Shown here one piece after another: positions 1 through 13,837 of a stretch of 64,000 nucleotides of DNA; the first letter of the stretch is position 1; the number at the start of each line of letters is the position of its first letter. Under the pieces are notes generated by a model. The model was not told where the DNA came from. It saw nothing but the letters and a program-made list of their open reading frames with translations, and made no database searches. The stretch is from Rhopalosiphum padi (lineage: Eukaryota > Arthropoda > Insecta > Hemiptera > Aphididae): assembly GCF_020882245.1 (NCBI RefSeq), contig NW_026869996.1:12624691-12688690 (forward strand), given 5' to 3'. Made by a program: the position numbers and the translations under genes.

Positions 1-590
1 CAGCTTTATAAATATTTTTATTATTACTACTTTTATTTTATAATTAGGTTTTCCTTAAACCATAATCCAAAGAATTGTAATTTAAATCGTCTAGTTTATT
101 ATAGATGTTTTACAGTACTTTTATTCGATAATGATTTGATATTGTTATTTTCAAATCAGTATTATTTTTGAGGTATGGTTATGTCATAGTCTATTAAAAA
201 ACAGCAATTTTAAGTTACTCTACAAGCGTATTCTTAATAAACACTTATTTTACATTAATATCCAACAAAACATTCTACTAGATATGTGCAATCTTTTTAT
301 CTTATCAAAATTATTATATCTTATCATCTGTTATATGTTTATATTTCATATCTTTTTGCAGTTTTACATTCATATTCGTATTTAAGTTTCAACTGCAAAC
401 TGCTTTCACAAATGTTGTAATAAGAATGAAGTTTGTGTGTTAGTTTTTGTTTGATTATTTCCATTTCTGAATCTCTCAGTATTTTCCAGTACTTGTTGTA
501 ATATAATGATTTTCGTATTAATAATGGCATGTATTAGTGACATTTTTTCCTCCAACCATTATACATATTTAACCGACAACATTTTTTCAG

Positions 591-740
591 ATGGGTAGTA
601 CGGCAGATCACTTGATGCATAATGAGACGTGAATTCACATTCCTACCACTTGGCAAGGTATCAACATCCTACACTGAACAATGGACTAGAAGATTCTAAT
701 AATAATAATGGTTTTATGCAATGTACGAGTAATGAATATA
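591..740 (+). pseudogene. Exon-like segment A, decayed copy (left edge)
   Basis: It follows an acceptor-like tract ending 'attttttcag' at 590. The translation carries the recurrent core FLPLGKVSTSY, but an extra base ('gaacaatgg' where other copies have 'gaaaatgg') shifts the frame straight after it. The copy at 2155 lies 1,564 bp downstream. No protein family could be assigned. Confidence 0.55.
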
Positions 741-1298
741 GAATGTAATTGATAGTCAATTAATAGTAGTATAACATAAAATTAGTGTCGAAAAACCATG
801 ATCATTATATTAAGAAAATAATTATTATTTACCATTATTAACATTCATGTATTTCATTGAAGCTGATACATCATAAACACTATAAAACATGGTATTACAT
901 AATAATTTATACAAATATTACAAATTCATATTTTTTAACTTCTTATAAAACACTCAATTCTCATGTTAGTGTCTTCAAACCTTGACTACTAAATTGTGAA
1001 AATGATTCTTATTTACCATTATTAACATTCATATATTTCAATGAAGCTGATACATCATAAACACTATAAAACATGGTTTTACATAATAATTTATACAAAT
1101 ATTACAAATTCATATTTTTTACATATTGAAAATCAACAAGTTTAATTTATTGTACAAGTATATTTTGTTATACATTTTTTTTCATTAAAATTCAACACAA
1201 CACTGATAGATTTCTATATATCTTTTATTACTGATCAATCATCATTATTATAATTTCTCCAACCATTATACATATTTATATGAATATTTTTTTTTTAG

Positions 1299-1457
1299 GT
1301 GGCAGTATAATAGTGGATCACTGAAACATGCTGAGACATTAATTAACATTTTTGGAATATTGGGAAAGTTTCAACATCCTACATTGAACATGGACTTGAA
1401 GATTCTGATAATAATAATGATTTTATGCAATGTACTTGTAATGAATATAAAATATAA
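1299..1457 (+). pseudogene. Exon-like segment B, decayed copy (left edge)
   Basis: It follows a T-rich tract ending in AG at 1297-1298. The frame giving GKVSTSYIEHGLEDSDNNND is open to a TAA at 1455-1457, but an upstream TAA in the same frame (in 'aattaacat', where main-array copies have 'ttcacat') separates it from the acceptor. It is related to segments A and B of the main array and is probably non-functional. Confidence 0.5.
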
Positions 1458-1563
1458 TTAATAGTAAATTAATAGTAGTGGAACAATTGAAATTTGTTAA
1501 AAATATGAATATAGTATTGGTAAACAAATTGAGCTTTTTAATTTTCATTCTTAAAATCTGCCT

Positions 1564-2909
1564 CAGCTTTATAAATATTTTTATTATTACTACTTTTATT
1601 TTATAATTAGGTTTTCCTTAAACCATAATCCAAAGAATTGTAATTTAAATCGTCTAGTTTATTATAGATGTTTTACAGTACTTTTATTCGATAATGATTT
1701 GATATTGTTATGTTCAAATCAGTATTATTTTTGAGGTATGGTCATGTTATAGTCTATTAAAAAACAACAATTTTAAGTTATTGTACAAGTGTATTCATTA
1801 TAAACACTTATTTTACATTCAAATCCAACAAAACATTCTAGTAGATATGTACGATCTTTTTTGTCTTATCAAAATTATTATATCTTATCATCTGTTATAT
1901 ATTTATCTTTCATATCTATTTCCAGTTTTACATTCGTATTAGTATTTAAGTTTCAACTGCAAAGTGGTTTCACAAATGTTGTAATAAGAATGAAGTTTGT
2001 GTGTTAGTTTTTGTTTGATTATTTCCATTTCTGAATTGCTCAGTGTTTTACCGTTCTAGTTGTAATATAAAGATTTTCGTTTCAATTATGGCATGTATTA
2101 GTGACATTTTTTCCTCCAACCATTATACATATTTAACCGACAACATTTTTTCAGATGGTAGTACGGCAGATCACTTGATGCATGCTGAGACGTGAATTCA
2201 CATTCCTACCACTTGTCAAGGTATCAACATCCTACACTGAACAATGGACTAGAAGATTCTAATAATAATAATAGTTTTTATGCAATGTACGAGTAATGAA
2301 TATAGAATGTAATTGATAGTCAATTAATAGTAGTATAACATAAAATTAGTGTCAAAAAAACCATGATCATTATATTAAGAAAATAATTATTTACCATTAT
2401 TAACATTCATGTATTTCATTGAAGCTGATACATCATAAACACTATAAAACATGGTATTACATAATAATTTATACAAATATTACAAATTCATATTTTTAAC
2501 TGCTTATAAAACACTCAATTCTCATGTTAGTGTCTTAAAACCTTGACTACTAGATTGTGAAAATGATTCTTATTTATTATTATTAACATTCATATATTTC
2601 ATTTATGCTGTTAATTCATAAACACTATAAAACATGGTTTTACATAATAATAATTTTTACAAATAATACAAATTCATATTTTTAACTTCTTATAAAACAC
2701 TCAATTCTCATGTTAGTATCTTCAAACCTTGACTACTAGATTGTGAAAATGATTCTTATTTACCATTATTAACATTCATGTATATCATTTATGCTGATAC
2801 ATCCTAAACACTATAAAACATGGTTTTACATAATAATTTATACAAATATTACAAATTCATATTTTTAACTTCTTATAAAACACTCAATTCTCATGTTAGT
2901 CTCTTCAAA
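1564..2909 (+). repeat. Diverged edge copy 2 of the macrosatellite, cut by a gap
   Basis: This is the second 1,563-bp-type unit and begins as position 1 does. It has an exon-like segment at 2155, then about three 180-bp subrepeats with cores such as 'cttgactactagattgtg' and 'cactataaaacatgg'. It runs into the N block at 2910, so its right half is missing. No GC-rich module is present. Confidence 0.85.
2155..2300 (+). pseudogene. Exon-like segment A, decayed copy (second edge unit)
   Basis: The acceptor-like 'cattttttcag' ends at 2154. The DNA closely matches the copy at 591, including the same extra base before 'tggactagaag' that breaks the frame, so both edge copies share the lesion by descent. 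The core KVSTSY is readable. Confidence 0.5.
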
Positions 2910-3409
2910 NNNNNNNNNNNNNNNNNNNNNNNNNNNNNNNNNNNNNNNNNNNNNNNNNNNNNNNNNNNNNNNNNNNNNNNNNNNNNNNNNNNNNNNNNNN
3001 NNNNNNNNNNNNNNNNNNNNNNNNNNNNNNNNNNNNNNNNNNNNNNNNNNNNNNNNNNNNNNNNNNNNNNNNNNNNNNNNNNNNNNNNNNNNNNNNNNNN
3101 NNNNNNNNNNNNNNNNNNNNNNNNNNNNNNNNNNNNNNNNNNNNNNNNNNNNNNNNNNNNNNNNNNNNNNNNNNNNNNNNNNNNNNNNNNNNNNNNNNNN
3201 NNNNNNNNNNNNNNNNNNNNNNNNNNNNNNNNNNNNNNNNNNNNNNNNNNNNNNNNNNNNNNNNNNNNNNNNNNNNNNNNNNNNNNNNNNNNNNNNNNNN
3301 NNNNNNNNNNNNNNNNNNNNNNNNNNNNNNNNNNNNNNNNNNNNNNNNNNNNNNNNNNNNNNNNNNNNNNNNNNNNNNNNNNNNNNNNNNNNNNNNNNNN
3401 NNNNNNNNN
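2910..3409. other. Assembly gap, exactly 500 N
   Basis: A run of 500 N is a conventional placeholder, so the true size is unknown. The left side is an old-type unit and the right side is a main-array unit entered mid-way. The transition between the two unit types is therefore hidden here, and any number of units may be missing. Confidence 0.98.
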
Positions 3410-5033
3410 TACTATAAAACATGATTTTGTATGATAATTTTGACGAATATTAAAAATTCATTTTTTTAACTGTTTATAAAACACACAATTCTCAAGTTAA
3501 TCTCTTGTAACCTGGACCACTATATTAAGAAAATGATTCTAATTTACCATTATTAATTTGCATACATTTCATTTAAGCTGATGCTTCATAAACACTATAA
3601 GACATGTTTTAATATGATTATTTTGACTCGTATTTTATATTCATATTTTTAACTGCTTATAAAATACTAAATGCTCAAGTTATTCTTTAACAATTATACA
3701 TTATTAACTTACTACAATTTTTCAGATTGACGTATGTCAGATCACTCAAGGCATGCAGATACATGAATTCACATTTCTACCACTTAAGAAAGTATCAACA
3801 TCCTATGCTGAAAATGGACTAGAAGATACTGCTAATAATATTGGGTTTATGTAATGTGCGTGTAAGGGTTATTGAATATAATTGATAGTAAATTAATGGC
3901 AGTGAAACAATTGAGATTCGTTAATAATCTGAATAAAATTTTAGTTAACACCTTTGACTTGTAATTTTCTTTCATAAGAGTTACCATTATTAACTTGCAT
4001 ACATTTCATTTGAGCTGATGCTTCATAAACACTATAAGACATGTTTTTATATGATTATTTTGACTCGAATTTTAAATTCATATTATTATCTGCTTATAAA
4101 ACACTCAATTCTTAACTTAGTGTCATGAAATCCAGACCATTAGATTAAGTAAATGATTCTAATTTACTATTATTAACTTCTATAGATATTATGTAAGCCG
4201 ATTCTTCATAAACACCATAATACATGATTTTTTTATGATAATTTTGACGAATAATAAAAATTCAATTTTTTTTAACTGTTTATAAAACACACAATTCTCA
4301 AGTTAATCTCTTGAAACCTGGACCACTATATTAAGAAAATGATTCTAATTTACTATTATTAACTTCTATAGATATTATGTAAGCTGATTCTTCATAAACA
4401 CTATAAAACATGATTTTGTATGATAATTTTGACGAATATTAAAAATTCATTTTTTTAACTGTTTATAAAAAACTCAATTCTCAAGTTAATCTCTTGAAAC
4501 CTGGACCACTATATTAAGAAAATGATTCTAATTTACTATTATTAACTTCTATAGATATTATGTAAGCTGATTCTTCATAAACACTATAAAACATGATTTT
4601 GTATGATAATTTTGACGAATATTAAAAATTCATTTTTTTAACTGTTTATAAAAACTCAATTCTCAAGTTAATCTCTTGAAACCTTGACCACTATATTAAG
4701 AAAATGATTCTAATTTACTATTATTAACTTCTATAGATATTATGTAAGCTGATTCTTCATAAACACTATAAAACATGATTTTGTATGATTAATTTTGACG
4801 AATATTAAAAATTCATTTTTTTAACTGTTTATAAAACACACAATTCTCAAGTTAATCTCTTGAAACCTGGACCACTATATTAAGAAAATGATTTTAATTT
4901 ACTATTATTAACTTCTATAGATATTATGTTAGCTGATTCTTCATAAATTCTATAAAACATGTTTTTATATGATAAGTTTGAGAAATATTATGAATTCCTC
5001 TTTTAATCTGCTTATAAAACAGTCAAATATTAA
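3410..5033 (+). repeat. Right part of a 3-kb unit (long form), first after the gap
   Basis: It enters inside the subrepeat block before segment B. Segment B is at 3726-3854. After it come a partial subrepeat and a run of 183-bp subrepeats, including all four of the near-identical set, so this is a long-form unit. Segment B to the next landmark is 1,308 bp, against 1,307 bp in the homogeneous units. Confidence 0.93.
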
Positions 5034-7908
5034 ATGTATACACCAACAGAGGGCGTGAGCGTCGCCGTAGTAGGGACGACATCCGTCGGCCGAATCGCCT
5101 CAGAAAGAAACTAGATAGTTGTGTGGCGTTCACCGTACTGCTGTGTATCGTAACGGGTCGTTGTTTTTTACTTAGATTTTGAGTCTACTCGTTATTTATT
5201 AATTAAGATTTTTGATATTATAAACGAATTGTTCATATTTTATGCCCGAAGTTAACACAAGTAACTGTCTTGATCCTTGACTACTAGATCAAGAAAATGA
5301 TTCTAATTTATAATTTTTAACTTTCATTTTTTTTCATTTTACCTGATATTTTTACTTCATAAAAACTATAAAATATGATTTTATAAGTTAATTTTGACGA
5401 ATAATACAACTTAACATTTTTTCGTATTGAAAAGGAGCGATTTTCAGTTGTTGTACAAATGTATTCTTTAGTTACACTCATAATACATTTGAATTCCTTC
5501 TACAAAACATTCTGGTACATTTGTACTATCTTTTATGGCTTATCATAATTATTATTTATTATCATCTATTATCTATGTTTTGCAGTTCTACATTCGTTTT
5601 TGTATTTAAGTTTCAGTTGTAAATTCCTTTCATGTATTTTGTATAAAAATGAAGTTTGTCTGTTAGTTTATGTTTTGATAGTTTCCACTTCTGAATTACT
5701 CAGTGTTGTCCACGTACTAGTTGTTATATAAAAATTGTCGTTCTCCTTATGGTATCTAGTAGTGACATTTTGTCCTCCAACCATTATACATATTTAACTT
5801 ACTATTTTTTTTTTAGATGGCTGTACACCAGATATACTCAGGACATATTGATACATGAATTACCATTTCTACCACATGGGAAAGTTTCAACATCCTACGT
5901 TGAAAATGGACTGGACGATCCTGATAATTATAATAGTTTTATGCATAGTACGAGTAATTGATATTGAATATAATTGATAGTCAATTAATAGTAGTGTAAC
6001 AAAAAGTTAGTGTCATGAAATCCAGACCATTAGATTAAGTATATGATTCTTATTTACCATTTCCAACTTCCATATATATCATATAAGCTGATACTTCATA
6101 AACACTATAAAACATGTTTTTATATGATTATTTTGACTCGTATTTTAAATTCATATTTTTAACTGCTTATAAAACAGTGAATTCTCAAGTTAGTGTCATG
6201 AAAGTCAGACCATTAGATTAAGAAAATTATTCTAATTTACCATTATTAACTAGCATACATTTCATTTAAGCTGATACTTCAATAACGCTATAAAACATGA
6301 TTTTATATGATAATTTTGACTCGTATTTTAAATTCATTTTTTTAACTGTTTATAAAACACTCAATTCTCAAGTTAATCTCTTGAAACCTGGACCACTATA
6401 TTAAGAAAATGATTCTAATTTACTATTATTAACTTCTATAGATATTATGTAAGATGATTCTTCATAAACACTATAAAACATGATTTTGTATGATAATTTT
6501 GACGAATATTAAAAATTCATTTTTTTAACTGTTTATAAAACACACAATTCTCAAGTTAATCTCTTGTAACCTGGACCACTATATTAAGAAAATGATTCTA
6601 ATTTACCATTATTAATTTGCATACATTTCATTTAAGCTGATGCTTCATAAACACTATAAGACATGTTTTAATATGATTATTTTGACTCGTATTTTATATT
6701 CATATTTTTAACTGCTTATAAAATACTAAATGCTCAAGTTATTCTTTAACAATTATACATTATTAACTTACTACAATTTTTCAGATTGACGTATGTCAGA
6801 TCACTCAAGGCATGCAGATACATGAATTCACATTTCTACCACTTAAGAAAGTATCAACATCCTATGCTGAAAATGGACTAGAAGATACTGCTAATAATAT
6901 TGGGTTTATGTAATGTGCGTGTAAGGGTTATTGAATATAATTGATAGTAAATTAATGGCAGTGAAACAATTGAGATTCGTTAATAATCTGAATAAAATTT
7001 TAGTTAACACCTTTGACTTGTAATTTTCTTTCATAAGAGTTACCATTATTAACTTGCATACATTTCATTTGAGCTGATGCTTCATAAACACTATAAGACA
7101 TGTTTTTATATGATTATTTTGACTCGAATTTTAAATTCATATTATTATCTGCTTATAAAACACTCAATTCTTAACTTAGTGTCATGAAATCCAGACCATT
7201 AGATTAAGTAAATGATTCTAATTTACTATTATTAACTTCTATAGATATTATGTAAGCCGATTCTTCATAAACACCATAATACATGATTTTTTATGATAAT
7301 TTTGACGAATAATAAAAATTCAATTTTTTTTAACTGTTTATAAAACACACAATTCTCAAGTTAATCTCTTGAAACCTGGACCACTATATTAAGAAAATGA
7401 TTCTAATTTACTATTATTAACTTCTATAGATATTATGTAAGCTGATTCTTCATAAACACTATAAAACATGATTTTGTATGATAATTTTGACGAATATTAA
7501 AAATTCATTTTTTTAACTGTTTATAAAAAACTCAATTCTCAAGTTAATCTCTTGAAACCTGGACCACTATATTAAGAAAATGATTCTAATTTACTATTAT
7601 TAACTTCTATAGATATTATGTAAGCTGATTCTTCATAAACACTATAAAACATGATTTTGTATGATAATTTTGACGAATATTAAAAATTCATTTTTTTAAC
7701 TGTTTATAAAAAACTCAATTCTCAAGTTAATCTCTTGAAACCTTGACCACTATATTAAGAAAATGATTCTAATTTACTATTATTAACTTCTATAGATATT
7801 ATGTTAGCTGATTCTTCATAAATTCTATAAAACATGTTTTTATATGATAAGTTTGAGAAATATTATGAATTCCTCTTTTAATCTGCTTATAAAACAGTCA
7901 AATATTAA
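5034..7908 (+). repeat. Macrosatellite unit 1 (short form, 2,875 bp)
   Basis: CTCF-like motif 5043-5055; segment A 5817-5961; segment B 6785-6913. One 183-bp subrepeat is missing: the last one, marked by 'gattttaattt', is absent. This differs from the deletion in the other two short units. Extra T in two T-runs (near 5166 and 5335) relative to later units. Confidence 0.95.
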
Positions 7909-10900
7909 ATGTATACACCAACAGAGGGCGTGAGCGTCGCCGTAGTAGGGACGACATCCGTCGGCCGAATCGCCTCAGAAAGAAACTAGATAGTTGTGTG
8001 GCGTTCACCGTACTGCTGTGTATCGTAACGGGTCGTTGTTTTTACTTAGATTTTGAGTCTACTCGTTATTTATTAATTAAGATTTTTGATATTATAAACG
8101 AATTGTTCATATTTTATGCCCGAAGTTAACACAAGTAACTGTCTTGATCCTTGACTACTAGATCAAGAAAATGATTCTAATTTATAATTTTTAACTTTCA
8201 TTTTTTTTCATTTTACCTGATATTTTTACTTCATAAAAACTATAAAATATGATTTTATAAGTTAATTTTGACGAATAATACAACTTAACATTTTTTCGTA
8301 TTGAAAAGGAGCGATTTTCAGTTGTTGTACAAATGTATTCTTTAGTTACACTCATAATACATTTGAATTCCTTCTACAAAACATTCTGGTACATTTGTAC
8401 TATCTTTTATGGCTTATCATAATTATTATTTATTATCATCTATTATCTATGTTTTGCAGTTCTACATTCGTTTTTGTATTTAAGTTTCAGTTGTAAATTC
8501 CTTTCATGTATTTTGTATAAAAATGAAGTTTGTCTGTTAGTTTATGTTTTGATAGTTTCCACTTCTGAATTACTCAGTGTTGTCCACGTACTAGTTGTTA
8601 TATAAAAATTGTCGTTCTCCTTATGGTATCTAGTAGTGACATTTTGTCCTCCAACCATTATACATATTTAACTTACTATTTTTTTTTAGATGGCTGTACA
8701 CCAGATATACTCAGGACATATTGATACATGAATTACCATTTCTACCACATGGGAAAGTTTCAACATCCTACGTTGAAAATGGACTGGACGATCCTGATAA
8801 TTATAATAGTTTTATGCATAGTACGAGTAATTGATATTGAATATAATTGATAGTCAATTAATAGTAGTGTAACAAAAAGTTAGTGTCATGAAATCCAGAC
8901 CATTAGATTAAGTATATGATTCTTATTTACCATTTCCAACTTCCATATATATCATATAAGCTGATACTTCATAAACACTATAAAACATGTTTTTATATGA
9001 TTATTTTGACTCGTATTTTAAATTCATATTTTTAACTGCTTATAAAACAGTGAATTCTCAAGTTAGTGTCATGAAAGTCAGACCATTAGATTAAGAAAAT
9101 TATTCTAATTTACCATTATTAACTAGCATACATTTCATTTAAGCTGATACTTCAATAACGCTATAAAACATGATTTTATATGATAATTTTGACTCGTATT
9201 TTAAATTCATTTTTTTAACTGTTTATAAAACACTCAATTCTCAAGTTAATCTCTTGAAACCTGGACCACTATATTAAGAAAATGATTCTAATTTACTATT
9301 ATTAACTTCTATAGATATTATGTAAGATGATTCTTCATAAACACTATAAAACATGATTTTGTATGATAATTTTGACGAATATTAAAAATTCATTTTTTTA
9401 ACTGTTTATAAAACACACAATTCTCAAGTTAATCTCTTGTAACCTGGACCACTATATTAAGAAAATGATTCTAATTTACCATTATTAATTTGCATACATT
9501 TCATTTAAGCTGATGCTTCATAAACACTATAAGACATGTTTTAATATGATTATTTTGACTCGTATTTTTATATTCATATTTTTAACTGCTTATAAAATAC
9601 TAAATGCTCAAGTTATTCTTTAACAATTATACATTATTAACTTACTACAATTTTTCAGATTGACGTATGTCAGATCACTCAAGGCATGCAGATACATGAA
9701 TTCACATTTCTACCACTTAAGAAAGTATCAACATCCTATGCTGAAAATGGACTAGAAGATACTGCTAATAATATTGGGTTTATGTAATGTGCGTGTAAGG
9801 GTTATTGAATATAATTGATAGTAAATTAATGGCAGTGAAACAATTGAGATTCGTTAATAATCTGAATAAAATTTTAGTTAACACCTTTGACTTGTAATTT
9901 TCTTTCATAAGAGTTACCATTATTAACTTGCATACATTTCATTTGAGCTGATGCTTCATAAACACTATAAGACATGTTTTTATATGATTATTTTGACTCG
10001 AATTTTAAATTCATATTATTATCTGCTTATAAAACACTCAATTCTTAACTTAGTGTCATGAAATCCAGACCATTAGATTAAGTAAATGATTCTAATTTAC
10101 TATTATTAACTTCTATAGATATTATGTAAGCCGATTCTTCATAAACACCATAATACATGATTTTTTATGATAATTTTGACGAATAATAAAAATTCAATTT
10201 TTTTTAACTGTTTATAAAACACACAATTCTCAAGTTAATCTCTTGAAACCTGGACCACTATATTAAGAAAATGATTCTAATTTACTATTATTAACTTCTA
10301 TAGATATTATGTAAGCTGATTCTTCATAAACACTATAAAACATGATTTTGTATGATAATTTTGACGAATATTAAAAATTCATTTTTTTAACTGTTTATAA
10401 AAAACTCAATTCTCAAGTTAATCTCTTGAAACCTGGACCACTATATTAAGAAAATGATTCTAATTTACTATTATTAACTTCTATAGATATTATGTAAGCT
10501 GATTCTTCATAAACACTATAAAACATGATTTTGTATGATAATTTTGACGAATATTAAAAATTCATTTTTTTAACTGTTTATAAAAAACTCAATTCTCAAG
10601 TTAATCTCTTGAAACCTTGACCACTATATTAAGAAAATGATTCTAATTTACTATTATTAACTTCTATAGATATTATGTAAGCTGATTCTTCATAAACACT
10701 ATAAAACATGATTTTGTATGATAATTTTGACGAATATTAAAAATTCATTTTTTTAACTGTTTATAAAACACACAATTCTCAAGTTAATCTCTTGAAACCT
10801 GGACCACTATATTAAGAAAATGATTTTAATTTACTATTATTAACTTCTATAGATATTATGTTAGCTGATTCTTCATAAATTCTATAAAACATGTTTTTAT

Positions 10901-10965
10901 ATGATAAGTTTGAGAAATATTATGAATTCCTCTTTTAATCTGCTTATAAAACAGTCAAATATTAA
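7909..10965 (+). repeat. Macrosatellite unit 2 (long form, 3,057 bp)
   Basis: CTCF-like motif 7918-7930; segment A 8690-8834; segment B 9659-9787. All four near-identical terminal subrepeats are present. It retains the longer T-run ('tttttttt' near 8210) also seen in unit 1, which breaks the small minus-strand frame found in later units. Confidence 0.95.
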
Positions 10966-13837
10966 ATGTATACACCAACAGAGGGCGTGAGCGTCGCCGT
11001 AGTAGGGACGACATCCGTCGGCCGAATCGCCTCAGAAAGAAACTAGATAGTTGTGTGGCGTTCACCGTACTGCTGTGTATCGTAACGGGTCGTTGTTTTT
11101 ACTTAGATTTTGAGTCTACTCGTTATTTATTAATTAAGATTTTTGATATTATAAACGAATTGTTCATATTTTATGCCCGAAGTTAACACAAGTAACTGTC
11201 TTGATCCTTGACTACTAGATCAAGAAAATGATTCTAATTTATAATTTTTAACTTTCATTTTTTTCATTTTACCTGATATTTTTACTTCATAAAAACTATA
11301 AAATATGATTTTATAAGTTAATTTTGACGAATAATACAACTTAACATTTTTTCGTATTGAAAAGGAGCGATTTTCAGTTGTTGTACAAATGTATTCTTTA
11401 GTTACACTCATAATACATTTGAATTCCTTCTACAAAACATTCTGGTACATTTGTACTATCTTTTATGGCTTATCATAATTATTATTTATTATCATCTATT
11501 ATCTATGTTTTGCAGTTCTACATTCGTTTTTGTATTTAAGTTTCAGTTGTAAATTCCTTTCATGTATTTTGTATAAAAATGAAGTTTGTCTGTTAGTTTA
11601 TGTTTTGATAGTTTCCACTTCTGAATTACTCAGTGTTGTCCACGTACTAGTTGTTATATAAAAATTGTCGTTCTCCTTATGGTATCTAGTAGTGACATTT
11701 TGTCCTCCAACCATTATACATATTTAACTTACTATTTTTTTTTAGATGGCTGTACACCAGATATACTCAGGACATATTGATACATGAATTACCATTTCTA
11801 CCACATGGGAAAGTTTCAACATCCTACGTTGAAAATGGACTGGACGATCCTGATAATTATAATAGTTTTATGCATAGTACGAGTAATTGATATTGAATAT
11901 AATTGATAGTCAATTAATAGTAGTGTAACAAAAAGTTAGTGTCATGAAATCCAGACCATTAGATTAAGTATATGATTCTTATTTACCATTTCCAACTTCC
12001 ATATATATCATATAAGCTGATACTTCATAAACACTATAAAACATGTTTTTATATGATTATTTTGACTCGTATTTTAAATTCATATTTTTAACTGCTTATA
12101 AAACAGTGAATTCTCAAGTTAGTGTCATGAAAGTCAGACCATTAGATTAAGAAAATTATTCTAATTTACCATTATTAACTAGCATACATTTCATTTAAGC
12201 TGATACTTCAATAACGCTATAAAACATGATTTTATATGATAATTTTGACTCGTATTTTAAATTCATTTTTTTAACTGTTTATAAAACACTCAATTCTCAA
12301 GTTAATCTCTTGAAACCTGGACCACTATATTAAGAAAATGATTCTAATTTACTATTATTAACTTCTATAGATATTATGTAAGATGATTCTTCATAAACAC
12401 TATAAAACATGATTTTGTATGATAATTTTGACGAATATTAAAAATTCATTTTTTTAACTGTTTATAAAACACACAATTCTCAAGTTAATCTCTTGTAACC
12501 TGGACCACTATATTAAGAAAATGATTCTAATTTACCATTATTAATTTGCATACATTTCATTTAAGCTGATGCTTCATAAACACTATAAGACATGTTTTAA
12601 TATGATTATTTTGACTCGTATTTTATATTCATATTTTTAACTGCTTATAAAATACTAAATGCTCAAGTTATTCTTTAACAATTATACATTATTAACTTAC
12701 TACAATTTTTCAGATTGACGTATGTCAGATCACTCAAGGCATGCAGATACATGAATTCACATTTCTACCACTTAAGAAAGTATCAACATCCTATGCTGAA
12801 AATGGACTAGAAGATACTGCTAATAATATTGGGTTTATGTAATGTGCGTGTAAGGGTTATTGAATATAATTGATAGTAAATTAATGGCAGTGAAACAATT
12901 GAGATTCGTTAATAATCTGAATAAAATTTTAGTTAACACCTTTGACTTGTAATTTTCTTTCATAAGAGTTACCATTATTAACTTGCATACATTTCATTTG
13001 AGCTGATGCTTCATAAACACTATAAGACATGTTTTTATATGATTATTTTGACTCGAATTTTAAATTCATATTATTATCTGCTTATAAAACACTCAATTCT
13101 TAACTTAGTGTCATGAAATCCAGACCATTAGATTAAGTAAATGATTCTAATTTACTATTATTAACTTCTATAGATATTATGTAAGCCGATTCTTCATAAA
13201 CACCATAATACATGATTTTTTATGATAATTTTGACGAATAATAAAAATTCAATTTTTTTTAACTGTTTATAAAACACACAATTCTCAAGTTAATCTCTTG
13301 AAACCTGGACCACTATATTAAGAAAATGATTCTAATTTACTATTATTAACTTCTATAGATATTATGTAAGCTGATTCTTCATAAACACTATAAAACATGA
13401 TTTTGTATGATAATTTTGACGAATATTAAAAATTCATTTTTTTAACTGTTTATAAAAAACTCAATTCTCAAGTTAATCTCTTGAAACCTTGACCACTATA
13501 TTAAGAAAATGATTCTAATTTACTATTATTAACTTCTATAGATATTATGTAAGCTGATTCTTCATAAACACTATAAAACATGATTTTGTATGATAATTTT
13601 GACGAATATTAAAAATTCATTTTTTTAACTGTTTATAAAAAACTCAATTCTCAAGTTAATCTCTTGAAACCTGGACCACTATATTAAGAAAATGATTTTA
13701 ATTTACTATTATTAACTTCTATAGATATTATGTTAGCTGATTCTTCATAAATTCTATAAAACATGTTTTTATATGATAAGTTTGAGAAATATTATGAATT
13801 CCTCTTTTAATCTGCTTATAAAACAGTCAAATATTAA
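10966..13837 (+). repeat. Macrosatellite unit 3 (short form, 2,872 bp)
   Basis: CTCF-like motif 10975-10987; segment A 11746-11890; segment B 12714-12842. It lacks one 183-bp subrepeat, and the last subrepeat opens with 'aaaaaactcaattc' instead of 'aaaacacacaattc', so the deletion joined two neighbouring subrepeats. Unit 5 has the same junction. Confidence 0.95.

Larger units (their letters stand above)
1..1563 (+). repeat. Diverged edge copy 1 of the macrosatellite (older 1,563-bp unit)
   Basis: The opening bases 'cagctttataaatatt' recur at 1564, giving a 1,563-bp period. The copy contains an intron-like stretch, an acceptor-like site with an exon-like segment at 591, two or more diverged ~180-bp subrepeats (about 785-1130), and a second exon-like segment at 1299. 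The order matches the main 3-kb unit (intron, segment A, subrepeats, segment B), but identity is visibly lower. The GC-rich module with 'cagagggcg' is absent. I read this as the degenerate left edge of the array or an ancestral unit type. Confidence 0.85.

Noticed and set aside
339..530. 63-codon minus-strand frame in the left edge copy
   Set aside because: Lies in intron-like AT-rich sequence and is not kept in the second edge copy or the main units.
2820..3434. Long open frames over the N blocks (also 27023-27647)
   Set aside because: They consist of N translated as X; there is no sequence behind them.
11220..11411. 63-codon minus-strand frame beginning MSVTKEYICTTTENRS, recurring in most units
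   Set aside because: It recurs only because the unit recurs. It is broken by T-run or other indels in units 1, 2, 10 and 11, has no recognisable domain, and overlaps a diverged subrepeat and intron-like sequence.
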